From positions 1 to 13,329 of the forward strand of contig DAOWJK010000034.1 of NCBI GenBank assembly GCA_030640395.1: DNA of 13,329 bases, given 5' to 3'. The notes below the pieces were generated by a model that was not told the origin of the DNA, ran no database searches, and saw only the letters and a list, made by a program, of their open reading frames with translations. This stretch comes from Nanobdellota archaeon. GTDB taxonomy: Archaea > Nanobdellota > Nanobdellia > Pacearchaeales > GW2011-AR1. Positions 1-6,066 of this stretch are shown in pieces. The position numbers were made by a program, and so were the translations under genes. Each line of letters opens with the position of its first letter. The first letter of the stretch is position 1.

Positions 1-1468
1 CTTTAATTGTGTAATCTGCTGATTTAGTTCCAGAGTTTGTGATTGTCGCCTTAACTACTAACTCTTCTCCTGCTTTTCCTCCTGATTCCAGGTTTGCTGA
101 TACTAGGGCAGGTGAACTAACAAAACAATTTTCAAGGGTAATTCTTATGAAGTATTTTGACTCGTCATTGTCCTCGTCTGTTTTATAAACATCATGGTCG
201 TCGTCAAAAACTTTAAGTGAAATAGCATATGTTTTTTCTTCCATATCTGAAGGAATTTCTATGAATGTGTCGAGGATTTCATTGTCAAAGTCGTTTATGT
301 CCCCGATTTCTACAATCTTGTTTATTCCTAACTCTGAGTTGAAAATTACAACAGTAACGTCGTCCTGGTCGCTGTCTCCGACATTCCACACATCTGCAGT
401 GATTTGTATCTCGCTTCCGCATGAAGCTGTTGCAGGATATTCAATGTTGTCAAGGACTACAAAATCGTCGTTGTTCACAATCTCAATTTCTTCTGAGTCA
501 CTTGCACAAACTTCTGTGTTGTTAGCATCGTCAATTTCTCCATTAGCCCAGACATAGAAAACATAATCATCGTTCTCAAAATCATCTACATCTTCCAGTT
601 TAAAATTAATATACATTGTGTTGTCCTTGCCGTCTTTGAGGTTGAAATCGTTTTCTTCATCATCAATTATCCAGTCATCTGCATCCACATCATAAAGCCC
701 CCACTCAACTACAATATCATCTATGTCCTCGTCTCCGTTATTTTCTACTTCAATTTCAACTTCAATTTCATCAAGAGGATACCAGAATTTATCGTCATCT
801 CCAAATCCTTTCATCACATTAATATCTTTAATTTTAATATCTAAATCACCATTAGAATCTCCTGTTGCTGAACAAGAGGTTATTTCATCTGGTTGGTTTG
901 TTGGAATTGCAGTTACTGTTCCATCTATATTCAGGTTTTTAATGCTGAAAGTCTCTCCTGCATCAGCATTATAGCCAAAAATTCTTAGGTAGAAAGTCTC
1001 TCCACCACTTAGAGCTATATTAGTATTAGTAGAAGAATATGGAGAACTTGTTGTTGTGGAAGCCTCACCAGAAACAATATTTGTTGAAGAAACGAAATTA
1101 TCTTTAGACCACTTAACATCAAAACTCATACTTGTAGTACTATCGTTTGAGATGTGATCAAAACTAATTAAATTAATAATGGCATTAAATCCAGATACAA
1201 TAGTTAAAGTCACCTCATAATAATCATTAGGTCCTAAAGCACCTTGATTCCATCCACTAGCAGTTGCACCATCTGTTGGGTCAAAAATAAGACCAGAAAT
1301 AGTTGAGCCAACTCCCAAGTCACTAGCATTAACATTAGTATCAACACTTGTCGCAACGCCATCAGTTGTTAAATCCCAATCAGCTAATGTCACAGCACTA
1401 ACTCCACTAATAAGAATTACCAACGCTAAAATGCTTAAAACTGACAAACTGAATATTTTTGCTTTCAT
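1..1468 (-). CDS. Secreted acidic S-layer/CARDB-like cell-surface protein (partial)
   Basis: The minus frame is open from an ATG at 1468 to the window edge, giving 489 residues with the C-terminus missing. The start MKAKIFSLSVLSILALVILI followed by SGVSA-VT is a signal peptide (basic n-region, hydrophobic core, likely cut after residue 25), so the protein is exported. Residues about 26-190 are Ser/Thr/Asn-rich and beta-like, resembling a surface-layer or adhesin domain. From about residue 195 the chain is very acidic (many DD, DE, ED runs). It contains at least two segments of the type 'EVEIEVENNGDEDIDDIVVE' and 'ITADVWNVGDSD', which look like CARDB/APHP-type Ig-like folds. Such proteins are commonly annotated as putative S-layer proteins in DPANN genomes. 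It has its own TATA box (1496-1503) and is divergent from the membrane protein at 1591. The family assignment is from sequence style only; the signal peptide and open frame are seen directly. Confidence 0.8.
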   Translation of the reverse strand, partial: MKAKIFSLSVLSILALVILISGVSAVTLADWDLTTDGVATSVDTNVNASDLGVGSTISGLIFDPTDGATASGWNQGALGPNDYYEVTLTIVSGFNAIINLISFDHISNDSTTSMSFDVKWSKDNFVSSTNIVSGEASTTTSSPYSSTNTNIALSGGETFYLRIFGYNADAGETFSIKNLNIDGTVTAIPTNQPDEITSCSATGDSNGDLDIKIKDINVMKGFGDDDKFWYPLDEIEVEIEVENNGDEDIDDIVVEWGLYDVDADDWIIDDEENDFNLKDGKDNTMYINFKLEDVDDFENDDYVFYVWANGEIDDANNTEVCASDSEEIEIVNNDDFVVLDNIEYPATASCGSEIQITADVWNVGDSDQDDVTVVIFNSELGINKIVEIGDINDFDNEILDTFIEIPSDMEEKTYAISLKVFDDDHDVYKTDEDNDESKYFIRITLENCFVSSPALVSANLESGGKAGEELVVKATITNSGTKSADYTIK

Positions 1469-1495
1469 TTTGTAATCATTCTGGAGTTACTATGG

Positions 1496-1503
1496 TTTAT
1501 AAA
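1496..1503 (-). promoter_or_regulatory. TATA box of the surface-protein gene
   Basis: Read on the minus strand the sequence is CTTTATAAACC. It lies about 28-35 nt before the ATG at 1468, so transcription would begin within a few bases of the start codon (near-leaderless mRNA). Confidence 0.6.
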
Positions 1504-1556
1504 GTTTTCTGTGATTTAAAATATATATTAAATTAGATATTTCCTCTTTCAAAACA

Positions 1557-1565
1557 TTTATATAA
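1557..1565 (+). promoter_or_regulatory. TATA box of the 1591 membrane-protein gene
   Basis: TTTATATAA lies 26-34 nt before the ATG at 1591 and no Shine-Dalgarno sequence precedes the start. This fits an archaeal promoter with a leaderless transcript. Confidence 0.6.
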
Positions 1566-1590
1566 TTTAATTTCTATTAAAGATAATAAA

Positions 1591-1983
1591 ATGGGAATAA
1601 AATCTGTTGAAAATTCTTTTGGGGCATGGGCTTTCTTAATAGGGGTTGTTCTTGCGGTGGTTATTGGGGTGAGTGCGTCTTCTTTTCTTTCAATTCCTGC
1701 ATTGACAGCATACAGCCCTCAGATTTATGCGATATTGGTTTTGCTTGGATTGTTTGTGGGATTTTCCATTAAAGTGGAAGGAAAAGATGCCCAGACATTC
1801 TTAATTACAGGCGCGATATTAGTAATTGTCAGCAGATTTGGCATGGAAAGTGTTACTGGTTCTTTGATTGGCATTGGGATTGGGGATGTTGTGTCCTCAA
1901 CTTTTGCAGCATTGTTGGCGTTATTTGTGCCTGCAACAATTATTGTGGCTTTGAAAACTGTTTTTAGTCTTGCGAGGGTTTGA
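1591..1983 (+). CDS. Small multi-pass membrane protein, unknown function
   Basis: A 130-residue, strongly hydrophobic protein with few charged residues. Likely membrane spans are about 12-34, 44-62, 70-86 and 96-126, giving three or four helices rich in Gly, Ala and Val. A short hydrophilic stretch, KVEGKDAQ, falls between the second and third. I do not recognise a named family; glycine-rich small membrane proteins like this are common in DPANN genomes and usually hypothetical. The ATG is chosen because a TATA box sits 26-34 nt upstream. It ends 6 bp from the convergently read Dph2-like gene. No enzymatic motif is visible. Confidence 0.8.
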   Translation: MGIKSVENSFGAWAFLIGVVLAVVIGVSASSFLSIPALTAYSPQIYAILVLLGLFVGFSIKVEGKDAQTFLITGAILVIVSRFGMESVTGSLIGIGIGDVVSSTFAALLALFVPATIIVALKTVFSLARV

Positions 1984-1989
1984 ATATAT

Positions 1990-2607
1990 TTATCGCAAGA
2001 GGTTAGATATATTAATAACTAAATTAGAATTCATATCCATTCTCGGACAAGCAGTATTAACCCATGAATCTAATCCAAAGTTCTCAAATTCACTTGTGTT
2101 TATATTATTACTAATAAATAAATAGGATTTTTTGTTTTTCAAATTTTTCTTAAATTCCAGGGCTTTTTGCAGATTTTGCTGTCCTGGTTTTGTTGAGATT
2201 AAAATTCCAACTTTATCTGCATTAAGAAATTTTACATAAGAAGCTTTTTGTTTTTGCTCAAGAGGCTGTATTTCTTTTTTAGAAATCTTAGTTAATTGAT
2301 TGTCTTCTAAAACATAAACTGGAATCTTAGTTTCTAAAGCCAGGGAAACTGCGTGAAATCTTCCGTTTCCTATTAATAAGATAGATTGTGTGTTTTTTGG
2401 AAAGTTTGGTTTGGAGCATCCCAAAACTTGCGTGAAAGAATTTATTTTATGAGATTTGCTTAATAAAAATTTGATTTCTTTTGCCTGGTCTTTGTATTGG
2501 ATAGAATAAGCAATAGCTATCTTTTTAGGCAGTTTTTTTGAAATTGCGGAAATCCTGGATTTATCTATTTTAGAGATTTTTTTTGCTGGGATGAAGATTG
2601 TTTTCAT
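1990..2607 (-). CDS. Truncated Dph2-like diphthamide synthase (two-domain form)
   Basis: Dph2 uses a [4Fe-4S] cluster and SAM to attach a 3-amino-3-carboxypropyl group to a histidine of elongation factor 2, the first step of diphthamide synthesis. This 205-residue protein matches the middle and last domains. Residues 61-64 (VLGC) carry the second cluster cysteine, residues 80-85 (GNGRFH) match the family GDGRFH motif, residues 133-143 (VGILISTKPGQ) match the third-domain strand, and NTACPRMDM (184-192) carries the third cluster cysteine. Archaeal Dph2 is usually about 340 residues with three such domains. The N-terminal domain and its cysteine are absent here, although the start (ATG at 2607 behind a good promoter) looks genuine. 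It may be a degenerate enzyme, need a partner, or act on something else. The adjacent divergent gene does not resemble the missing domain. Confidence 0.75.
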   Translation of the reverse strand: MKTIFIPAKKISKIDKSRISAISKKLPKKIAIAYSIQYKDQAKEIKFLLSKSHKINSFTQVLGCSKPNFPKNTQSILLIGNGRFHAVSLALETKIPVYVLEDNQLTKISKKEIQPLEQKQKASYVKFLNADKVGILISTKPGQQNLQKALEFKKNLKNKKSYLFISNNINTSEFENFGLDSWVNTACPRMDMNSNLVINISNLLR

Positions 2608-2624
2608 ATGAAAACGCCAAAAGA

Positions 2625-2640
2625 TTTATAAGTTATAAAA
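2625..2640. promoter_or_regulatory. Overlapping divergent TATA boxes for the 2607 (-) and 2657 (+) genes
   Basis: On the plus strand TTTATA (2625-2630) lies about 27-32 nt before the ATG at 2657. On the minus strand TTTTATAA (2640-2633) lies about 26-33 nt before the ATG at 2607. The two boxes are only about 2 bp apart, so the two genes probably compete for one TBP/TFB binding region. Confidence 0.55.
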
Positions 2641-2656
2641 CTTGCTAAAACGCAAA

Positions 2657-3202
2657 ATGGAAGTAACTAAACAACACCTATTACAAAATGATTTTAAGAA
2701 TTTAATGAAATCTAATGCAGGTTATGCACTCTTGATTTTTCAAGGGGATAAAGGAAAGCAGAATTTAAAAGATTTTTTTCAGGTTATAAATCATCAGCCC
2801 AATAATAAGGGTATTTGGATTGAAAACCCAAAAAATGAAATTTGTTTCTGGAAAGAAATTTTAAAAGAAATGGGCGTGACAAAAATTCAAGAAAAAAAAT
2901 ATTCCTCTCCCTGCGTTATTGAGGAGGATGCAATAGCCAAACTCAAAGATAAAAAAATTAAAACCCATTTATTTATTCCCTCACTGGAAAAAATATTCTA
3001 TGATTTTGATAAACAAACCCGCTCATTCAAAATACCTAAATTTAATACTCGACTCCGTGCCTCGTGGTATCAATGCAAAGGTTTGTTAAATATTTGTGCT
3101 TCTGTAGAGAATGAAAATTCAAAAGAATATTTAGAAACTTTAGCAAATCATAAATTTGGTTTTTATATAAATAATTTTTGTGTAAGAGAAATCAAAGATT
3201 AA
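2657..3202 (+). CDS. Hypothetical protein, 181 aa
   Basis: A soluble, lysine- and asparagine-rich protein with no signal peptide or membrane segment. The frame opens at a TTG at 2642, but the ATG at 2657 is preferred because it sits about 30 nt after the TATA box at 2625. It begins with a charged helix, then a strand-like segment (GYALLIFQGDKG) and a later one (THLFIPSLEKIF), which suggests an alternating alpha/beta fold. There is a lone aromatic/Cys motif, SWYQCKG, and no nucleotide-binding loop or catalytic signature I can name. It is divergent from the short Dph2-like gene; a functional link is possible but unproven. Confidence 0.7.
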   Translation: MEVTKQHLLQNDFKNLMKSNAGYALLIFQGDKGKQNLKDFFQVINHQPNNKGIWIENPKNEICFWKEILKEMGVTKIQEKKYSSPCVIEEDAIAKLKDKKIKTHLFIPSLEKIFYDFDKQTRSFKIPKFNTRLRASWYQCKGLLNICASVENENSKEYLETLANHKFGFYINNFCVREIKD

Positions 3203-3239
3203 TTATTATTTATTAAATTTAAAAGGAATCCCAACAGAA

Positions 3240-3638
3240 TTAATAACTTTCAAACCGTTTTTGTTGGTCTTGTTTTGGCTTCACTGGTTCCTTGTAAATT
3301 TTTGCAAAACTCGGTGTTACAATAATTGTGTTTTCTCCAAATCCTGCAATGCTGCCTTCAAGAGCATCTGTTGTTTTCTTGATTTTTGAAACTGCTCTTT
3401 TTAACTCAATAGAATCTTTTTGCCTAAGAATTTTTATGTCAATTATTGCGATAGTAAAACCTTCTCTCAGGGCATTTAGAATTTCCGTGACATCCTCGTA
3501 TTGTTTCAGCACAAAAAGTTTTACAAGAACCTTGTTTTCTTTTTTTTCCTGCCCCAAGTCAATTTCAATATATTCGTCCTCAAAATCTCCTCCAGAAACT
3601 GAACCTGCAAATGCTTTTTTTATTTTATCAAATACCAT
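3240..3638 (-). CDS. sepF: Archaeal cell-division protein SepF
   Basis: SepF anchors the FtsZ ring to the membrane and is found in FtsZ-containing archaea and in Gram-positive bacteria and cyanobacteria. This 132-residue protein starts with a short amphipathic helix (MVFDKIKKAFAG), the usual membrane-targeting sequence. An acidic linker (DFEDEYIEIDLG) follows, then the SepF core at about residues 36-115: KVLVKLFVLKQYEDVTEIL, a strand giving IAIIDIK, the helix ELKRAVSKIKK, and the closing GSIAGFGENTIIVTPS. Length is normal for an archaeal SepF. A TATA box lies 22-29 nt upstream, so it need not depend on the preceding prefoldin gene 53 bp away. Its partner FtsZ is encoded about 5 kb away in this window. 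The C-terminal tail is short, polar and Gln/Lys-rich. Confidence 0.93.
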   Translation of the reverse strand: MVFDKIKKAFAGSVSGGDFEDEYIEIDLGQEKKENKVLVKLFVLKQYEDVTEILNALREGFTIAIIDIKILRQKDSIELKRAVSKIKKTTDALEGSIAGFGENTIIVTPSFAKIYKEPVKPKQDQQKRFESY

Positions 3639-3659
3639 GGTTAATTTATATTTGAGATA

Positions 3660-3667
3660 TTTATAAA
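3660..3667 (-). promoter_or_regulatory. TATA box of sepF
   Basis: The minus strand reads CTTTATAAATAT, 22-29 nt before the sepF ATG, giving a leaderless start and an independent promoter inside the gene cluster. Confidence 0.6.
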
Positions 3668-3691
3668 GATTTCGGGGATTTTTTGATATGT

Positions 3692-4009
3692 TTACTTCTT
3701 CGTCTCCTTCATTACTTCATCTCTTAAACTGGTTAATTTTTCTGTTAAGTGCATCTCTTGCTTTTCAATTGTGCTCAGTCTTAAACCAAGAATTTTTTCT
3801 TTATTTGATAGTTCTTCTTTTACTTTATTTTTATCTGCTTTAATCATCAGCTGTCCGATAATTTTAAAGATGTGGTCTTTGGCGTTTTCTATTTCTTTTA
3901 ATGCGGATTTGGTTTCAGATAATTCCATATCAAAAGCTTGTTTTTGTAGGAGCAAGTTCTGGATGTTCTGTTCTAAAATTTGCATTTCTTGTATTTTTTG
4001 ATTATCCAT
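3692..4009 (-). CDS. pfdB: Prefoldin subunit beta
   Basis: Prefoldin is the hexameric chaperone (two alpha, four beta subunits) that passes unfolded proteins to the thermosome. This 105-residue protein shows the beta-subunit plan. An N-terminal coiled coil (about 1-45, with QILEQNIQNLLLQKQAF) is followed by a short hairpin region around residues 46-68 (DHIFKIIGQLMIKADKNKV), and then a C-terminal coiled coil (about 72-103). The length is typical for an archaeal beta subunit of 105-120 residues. It begins 9 nt after the rpoP stop codon, so the two are very likely one operon; an rpl37ae-rpoP-prefoldin beta grouping is common in archaea. Confidence 0.92.
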   Translation of the reverse strand: MDNQKIQEMQILEQNIQNLLLQKQAFDMELSETKSALKEIENAKDHIFKIIGQLMIKADKNKVKEELSNKEKILGLRLSTIEKQEMHLTEKLTSLRDEVMKETKK

Positions 4010-4018
4010 TTTAAGAAA

Positions 4019-4156
4019 TCATATGGCTTTTATTTTTTTAACTTTTGTTCTTGGCTTGTAAAAAATCTTGCCTCCGCAATTAGGGCAGACAAATCTTTTT
4101 TCAAGGTTTTTCGCGACTATTTTTTTTCCGCATTTGAAACATTTGTAGTTTACCAT
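4019..4156 (-). CDS. rpoP: DNA-directed RNA polymerase subunit P (Rpb12 homologue)
   Basis: A 45-residue gene. RpoP is the small zinc-binding subunit of archaeal RNA polymerase, equivalent to eukaryotic Rpb12/RPABC4. It has the two expected knuckles, C6-x2-C9 (YKCFKCGK) and C24-x2-C27 (FVCPNCGG), followed by the basic tail that ends this family (KIFYKPRTKVKKIKAI). Size matches the family (about 45-50 residues). It is followed after 9 nt by pfdB, and preceded by a leader of about 200 nt holding copy A of the hairpin element. The ATG is the only start that gives the complete first knuckle. Confidence 0.93.
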   Translation of the reverse strand: MVNYKCFKCGKKIVAKNLEKRFVCPNCGGKIFYKPRTKVKKIKAI

Positions 4157-4164
4157 ATCAAAAG

Positions 4165-4346
4165 AAACTCCCGACCTCGCACGGGGTATTTATTATTTTT
4201 ATTTTGTCCCTACCACGAAATCGCTCGCCTAAGCTATTCATTGGAATTTCCCTTTTTCCTGAGCTTGCGAAGGAAACATGAAAATCTTTGATTTGCTTCC
4301 TGTCCCGCGAAGCGATTTCTTTATTGCAATCCGACGGAAATCGCAC
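4165..4346 (-). repeat. Leader hairpin element, copy A (before rpoP)
   Basis: The longest copy. On the plus strand the core is GCGATTTC (4312-4319), a 17-nt loop, then GAAATCGC (4337-4344). A third strand, GAAATCGC at 4217-4224, can also pair with 4312-4319, so the middle strand has two possible partners. Two blocks are shared only with copy B: AACTCCCGACCTCGCACG (4166-4183) and CTACCACGAAATCGCTCGC (4210-4228). The CCTAAGC...TTGGAAT segment (about 4228-4247) matches copies C and D. It lies wholly between the rpoP TATA box (about 4386-4393) and the rpoP ATG, so it should be transcribed as a leader of about 200 nt. Frames across it look non-coding. Confidence 0.8.
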
Positions 4347-4385
4347 AAATTTAATTTTAATCATATTATTTCTTATTTTGTTTAA

Positions 4386-4393
4386 TTTATAAA
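4386..4393 (-). promoter_or_regulatory. Probable TATA box of rpoP
   Basis: AATTTATAAATT lies immediately after the duplicated rpl37ae tail in the minus direction. A start 25 nt downstream (near 4362) would place the whole of copy A inside the 5' leader of rpoP-pfdB. Confidence 0.5.
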
Positions 4394-4394
4394 T

Positions 4395-4434
4395 TTATTC
4401 ATCTAAGTAATATGTGTTCGATATAAATTTTTTG
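4395..4434 (-). pseudogene. Duplicated 3' end of rpl37ae (eL43)
   Basis: These 40 bases match the real rpl37ae 3' end (5035-5074) at 36 positions, with no gaps and an offset of exactly 640. Read on the minus strand it encodes KKFISNTYYLDE and a stop, against KKFASNTYYLDE in the intact gene. All four differences are transitions; two are synonymous and two fall in one codon (Ala to Ile). There is no start codon and an in-frame stop occurs just upstream, so it is not a gene. It brackets the DUF1847 gene together with the intact rpl37ae end. Confidence 0.88.
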
Positions 4435-4447
4435 TCTTGTTTTTAGT

Positions 4448-4993
4448 TTAATTAATTTTTGGTTTTAAAAAAGCAATATTTTTGTTCAACCTGTCTTTTA
4501 CAATCAATATTGTGCATGGAGCTTTGCTCTCTTTTTGGAAAATTGTATCATGTCCAACACACAAACCGAGAATAATATTTAAATCAGTATTGAGATTATT
4601 CAACACATCTGCCTGAGAATTAGGATTGCAGCAGACTTCTTTTTTTCCAGGGATTTTGGTTATCAATCCCATTTCCTCTTTATCAATCCCCCCTATCTTG
4701 CAGCACACTGAATAAACATCAAAATCTTTTTCTAAAATTTTTGAAACAATCTCTGCTTCTTTTTTATATGAAATGCAAAATGCGATTCCAATTTTTTTAT
4801 AACCCATTTTTTTTGAGAACAAAATTATTTCCTGAAGCCTGTTTAGTTTATTATGAGATTCTCTGGCAACTTCAGCAGAAATTTTCATTATTTTTGGATA
4901 TTTGGTTTTGTAAATTTCTTTATATTTTGAAGAATTATTTAGACAATCTTTTCCTGTATTACAATCTTTAGTCAGACAATGCGCGCATTTCAT
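4448..4993 (-). CDS. DUF1847 family metal-binding protein
   Basis: A 181-residue Cys-rich protein. It opens with a metal-binding cluster (C3-x2-C6, C11, C17 in MKCAHCLTKDCNTGKDC). It then shows the marks of DUF1847: RLQEIILFSKKMGYKKIGIAFCISYKKEA (about 53-81), VYSVCCKIGGIDK (93-105), the CCNPNSQADVLN block (121-132), and LNIILGLCVGHDTIF followed by APCTILIVKDR (138-168). The family is annotated only as uncharacterised, probably metal-binding, and occurs mostly in anaerobic bacteria and methanogens. It sits between rpl37ae and rpoP, which are normally close neighbours, and is bracketed by the 40-bp repeat of the rpl37ae 3' end, so it probably arrived by insertion. It starts 41 nt after the rpl37ae stop; the function is unknown. 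Confidence 0.88.
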   Translation of the reverse strand: MKCAHCLTKDCNTGKDCLNNSSKYKEIYKTKYPKIMKISAEVARESHNKLNRLQEIILFSKKMGYKKIGIAFCISYKKEAEIVSKILEKDFDVYSVCCKIGGIDKEEMGLITKIPGKKEVCCNPNSQADVLNNLNTDLNIILGLCVGHDTIFQKESKAPCTILIVKDRLNKNIAFLKPKIN

Positions 4994-5034
4994 ATTGTTT
5001 TTTAATTTTATTTAATTGGAAACAAAGAGGTTTT

Positions 5035-5256
5035 TTATTCGTCTAAGTAATATGTGTTTGATGCAAATTTTTTGCTGCATTTTGAGCATTTCCAAATTCC
5101 TTTTGAAAGTCTTTTTGCTCCGAGTTTTTCGCAAAAAGGGCATTTTTGTTTTTTTCTTTGTTTAATTTCTACCTTAACTAATTTATTTCTCACGGTTTTT
5201 CCATATCTTGCTCCGAATCTTCCTGCTGATTTTGTTTTTTTTGATTTTGTAGTCAT
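5035..5256 (-). CDS. rpl37ae: 50S ribosomal protein eL43 (L37Ae)
   Basis: A 73-residue zinc-ribbon ribosomal protein of the large subunit. The N-terminal AGRFGARYGKTVRNKLVKVE is the family signature. The zinc ligands are C39-x2-C42 (KCPFCEK) and C57-x2-C60 (WKCSKCSKKF), separated by the conserved RLSKGIWKC. The C-terminus reads FASNTYYLDE where most homologues have FAGGAY-like endings, a mild oddity that is also present in the duplicated tail at 4395-4434. It is the first gene of a cluster leading to the DUF1847 gene, rpoP, pfdB and sepF. About 150 nt of leader with copy B of the hairpin element precedes it. Confidence 0.95.
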   Translation of the reverse strand: MTTKSKKTKSAGRFGARYGKTVRNKLVKVEIKQRKKQKCPFCEKLGAKRLSKGIWKCSKCSKKFASNTYYLDE

Positions 5257-5270
5257 GCGGGGACACCTGC

Positions 5271-5419
5271 GGTTTCCTCAACTCCCGACCTCGCACGAAG
5301 TTTCTTTTGGATTATGCTTCTACCACGAAATCGCTCGCACACACCTTCCCTCTTTGTTCAGGTGGGCGATTTCTTTATTGCAATCCGCTGGAAGTCGCGT
5401 ATGGAAAGTTGAGGAAACT
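5271..5419 (-). repeat. Leader hairpin element, copy B (before rpl37ae)
   Basis: The element is enclosed by a perfect 12-bp inverted repeat, GTTTCCTCAACT (5272-5283) and AGTTGAGGAAAC (5407-5418). Inside are the core strands GCGATTTC (5366-5373) and GAAGTCGC (5391-5398, one mismatch) around a 17-nt loop. A third strand, GAAATCGC at 5327-5334, matches 5366-5373 perfectly, so here the alternative pairing is the stronger one and is extended by CACCT (5342-5346) against AGGTG (5360-5364). It shares 18-bp and 19-bp identical blocks with copy A. It ends 15 bp before the rpl37ae start codon. Confidence 0.8.
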
Positions 5420-5426
5420 TTATTTA

Positions 5427-5436
5427 ATATATATTA
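5427..5436 (-). promoter_or_regulatory. Candidate TATA box of rpl37ae
   Basis: An AT-only stretch (minus strand ATATATATTA) lies just outside copy B. Transcription 25 nt downstream would begin near 5406, inside the outer arm of the hairpin. A second candidate, TTTTAAAA at 5449-5456, would leave the whole element in the leader. The choice between them cannot be made from sequence. Confidence 0.4.
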
Positions 5437-5499
5437 TGTGAAAATTAGGTTTTAAAATGTTGTGTTTTGACATTGAGAAATTAGTAGTTGGTAGATAAG

Positions 5500-5508
5500 T
5501 TTTTAAAT
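5500..5508 (+). promoter_or_regulatory. TATA box of the 5529 gene
   Basis: TTTTTAAAT lies 21-29 nt before the ATG at 5529, consistent with a near-leaderless transcript. Confidence 0.5.
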
Positions 5509-5528
5509 TGTATTCGTTTAAATAAAAT

Positions 5529-6065
5529 ATGGATAAAAAAGTTATGATTGGGATAGGAGTATTTATTATTATCCTGGTCGTTGGAGGCTTTTTTGTTTTT
5601 TCAAAAAAAGATTCTTCTTACCAAAACCCTCAAACCTTAGATGAATTAAAACAAGCAAAGTCCGAGGGGAAGTCTGAATTTGATAAGTGTATGAGTGAGA
5701 TTGATGAAAATGATAAAAAAATAAGAGATTGCACTTTAGAAAAGTTAAAAGAAAAAGGATATACTGATGGGGTTGATTGTATAATGGAATTTGATAATCC
5801 GGTGTGTGGGGATGCAGAATATGAAATTTGCATTAGGAAAAAATTAGAAGAGAAGGGTTATATTGATGAAGTAGATTGTATATTTGATTTTACAAACCCT
5901 ATCTGTACTGCAGATAGATATAATGCACAGATTAATTCTGAAAATGATTGTTCCAGTAAGAAGGGGGCTAGATACAATGCAGAGGTAGATGCATCTAATG
6001 AATGTATGGATGAGCATCCTTCAGAACTTACTTTAATTGATTGTATGAATTTAGTAGGAAAATAA
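5529..6065 (+). CDS. Membrane-anchored protein with two Cys-containing repeats
   Basis: A 178-residue protein with one N-terminal membrane anchor (about residues 6-24, IGIGVFIIILVVGGFFVF) and a hydrophilic, acidic domain that should lie outside the cell. Ten cysteines occur, at 54, 68, 84, 93, 101, 117, 126, 141, 159 and 172. Two adjacent repeats 33 residues apart have identical Cys spacing: C68-x15-C84-x8-C93 and C101-x15-C117-x8-C126. Each repeat has the form C...L.EKGY.D.VDCI..F.NP.C. The even number and regular spacing suggest disulfides or metal sites. I do not recognise the family. The next gene begins 1 nt after its stop, so they form an operon. Confidence 0.8.
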   Translation: MDKKVMIGIGVFIIILVVGGFFVFSKKDSSYQNPQTLDELKQAKSEGKSEFDKCMSEIDENDKKIRDCTLEKLKEKGYTDGVDCIMEFDNPVCGDAEYEICIRKKLEEKGYIDEVDCIFDFTNPICTADRYNAQINSENDCSSKKGARYNAEVDASNECMDEHPSELTLIDCMNLVGK

Positions 6066-6066
6066 T

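Noticed and set aside
261..974. Two plus-strand frames with Ser-rich products
   Set aside because: They are shadows of the minus-strand secreted-protein gene, which is open over the whole interval and has a signal peptide and promoter.
4166..4183. Resemblance of the minus-strand GCGAGGTCGGGAGTT to a tRNA T-arm 5' half (also at 5280-5297)
   Set aside because: The matching 3' half of the T arm and an acceptor stem are absent in both copies, so a tRNA or tRNA-derived origin is not supported.
4158..4364. Open frame of 68 codons on the minus strand upstream of rpoP
   Set aside because: It lies within repeat copy A, its peptide has no family features, and the sequence is explained by the hairpin element shared with three other non-coding spacers.
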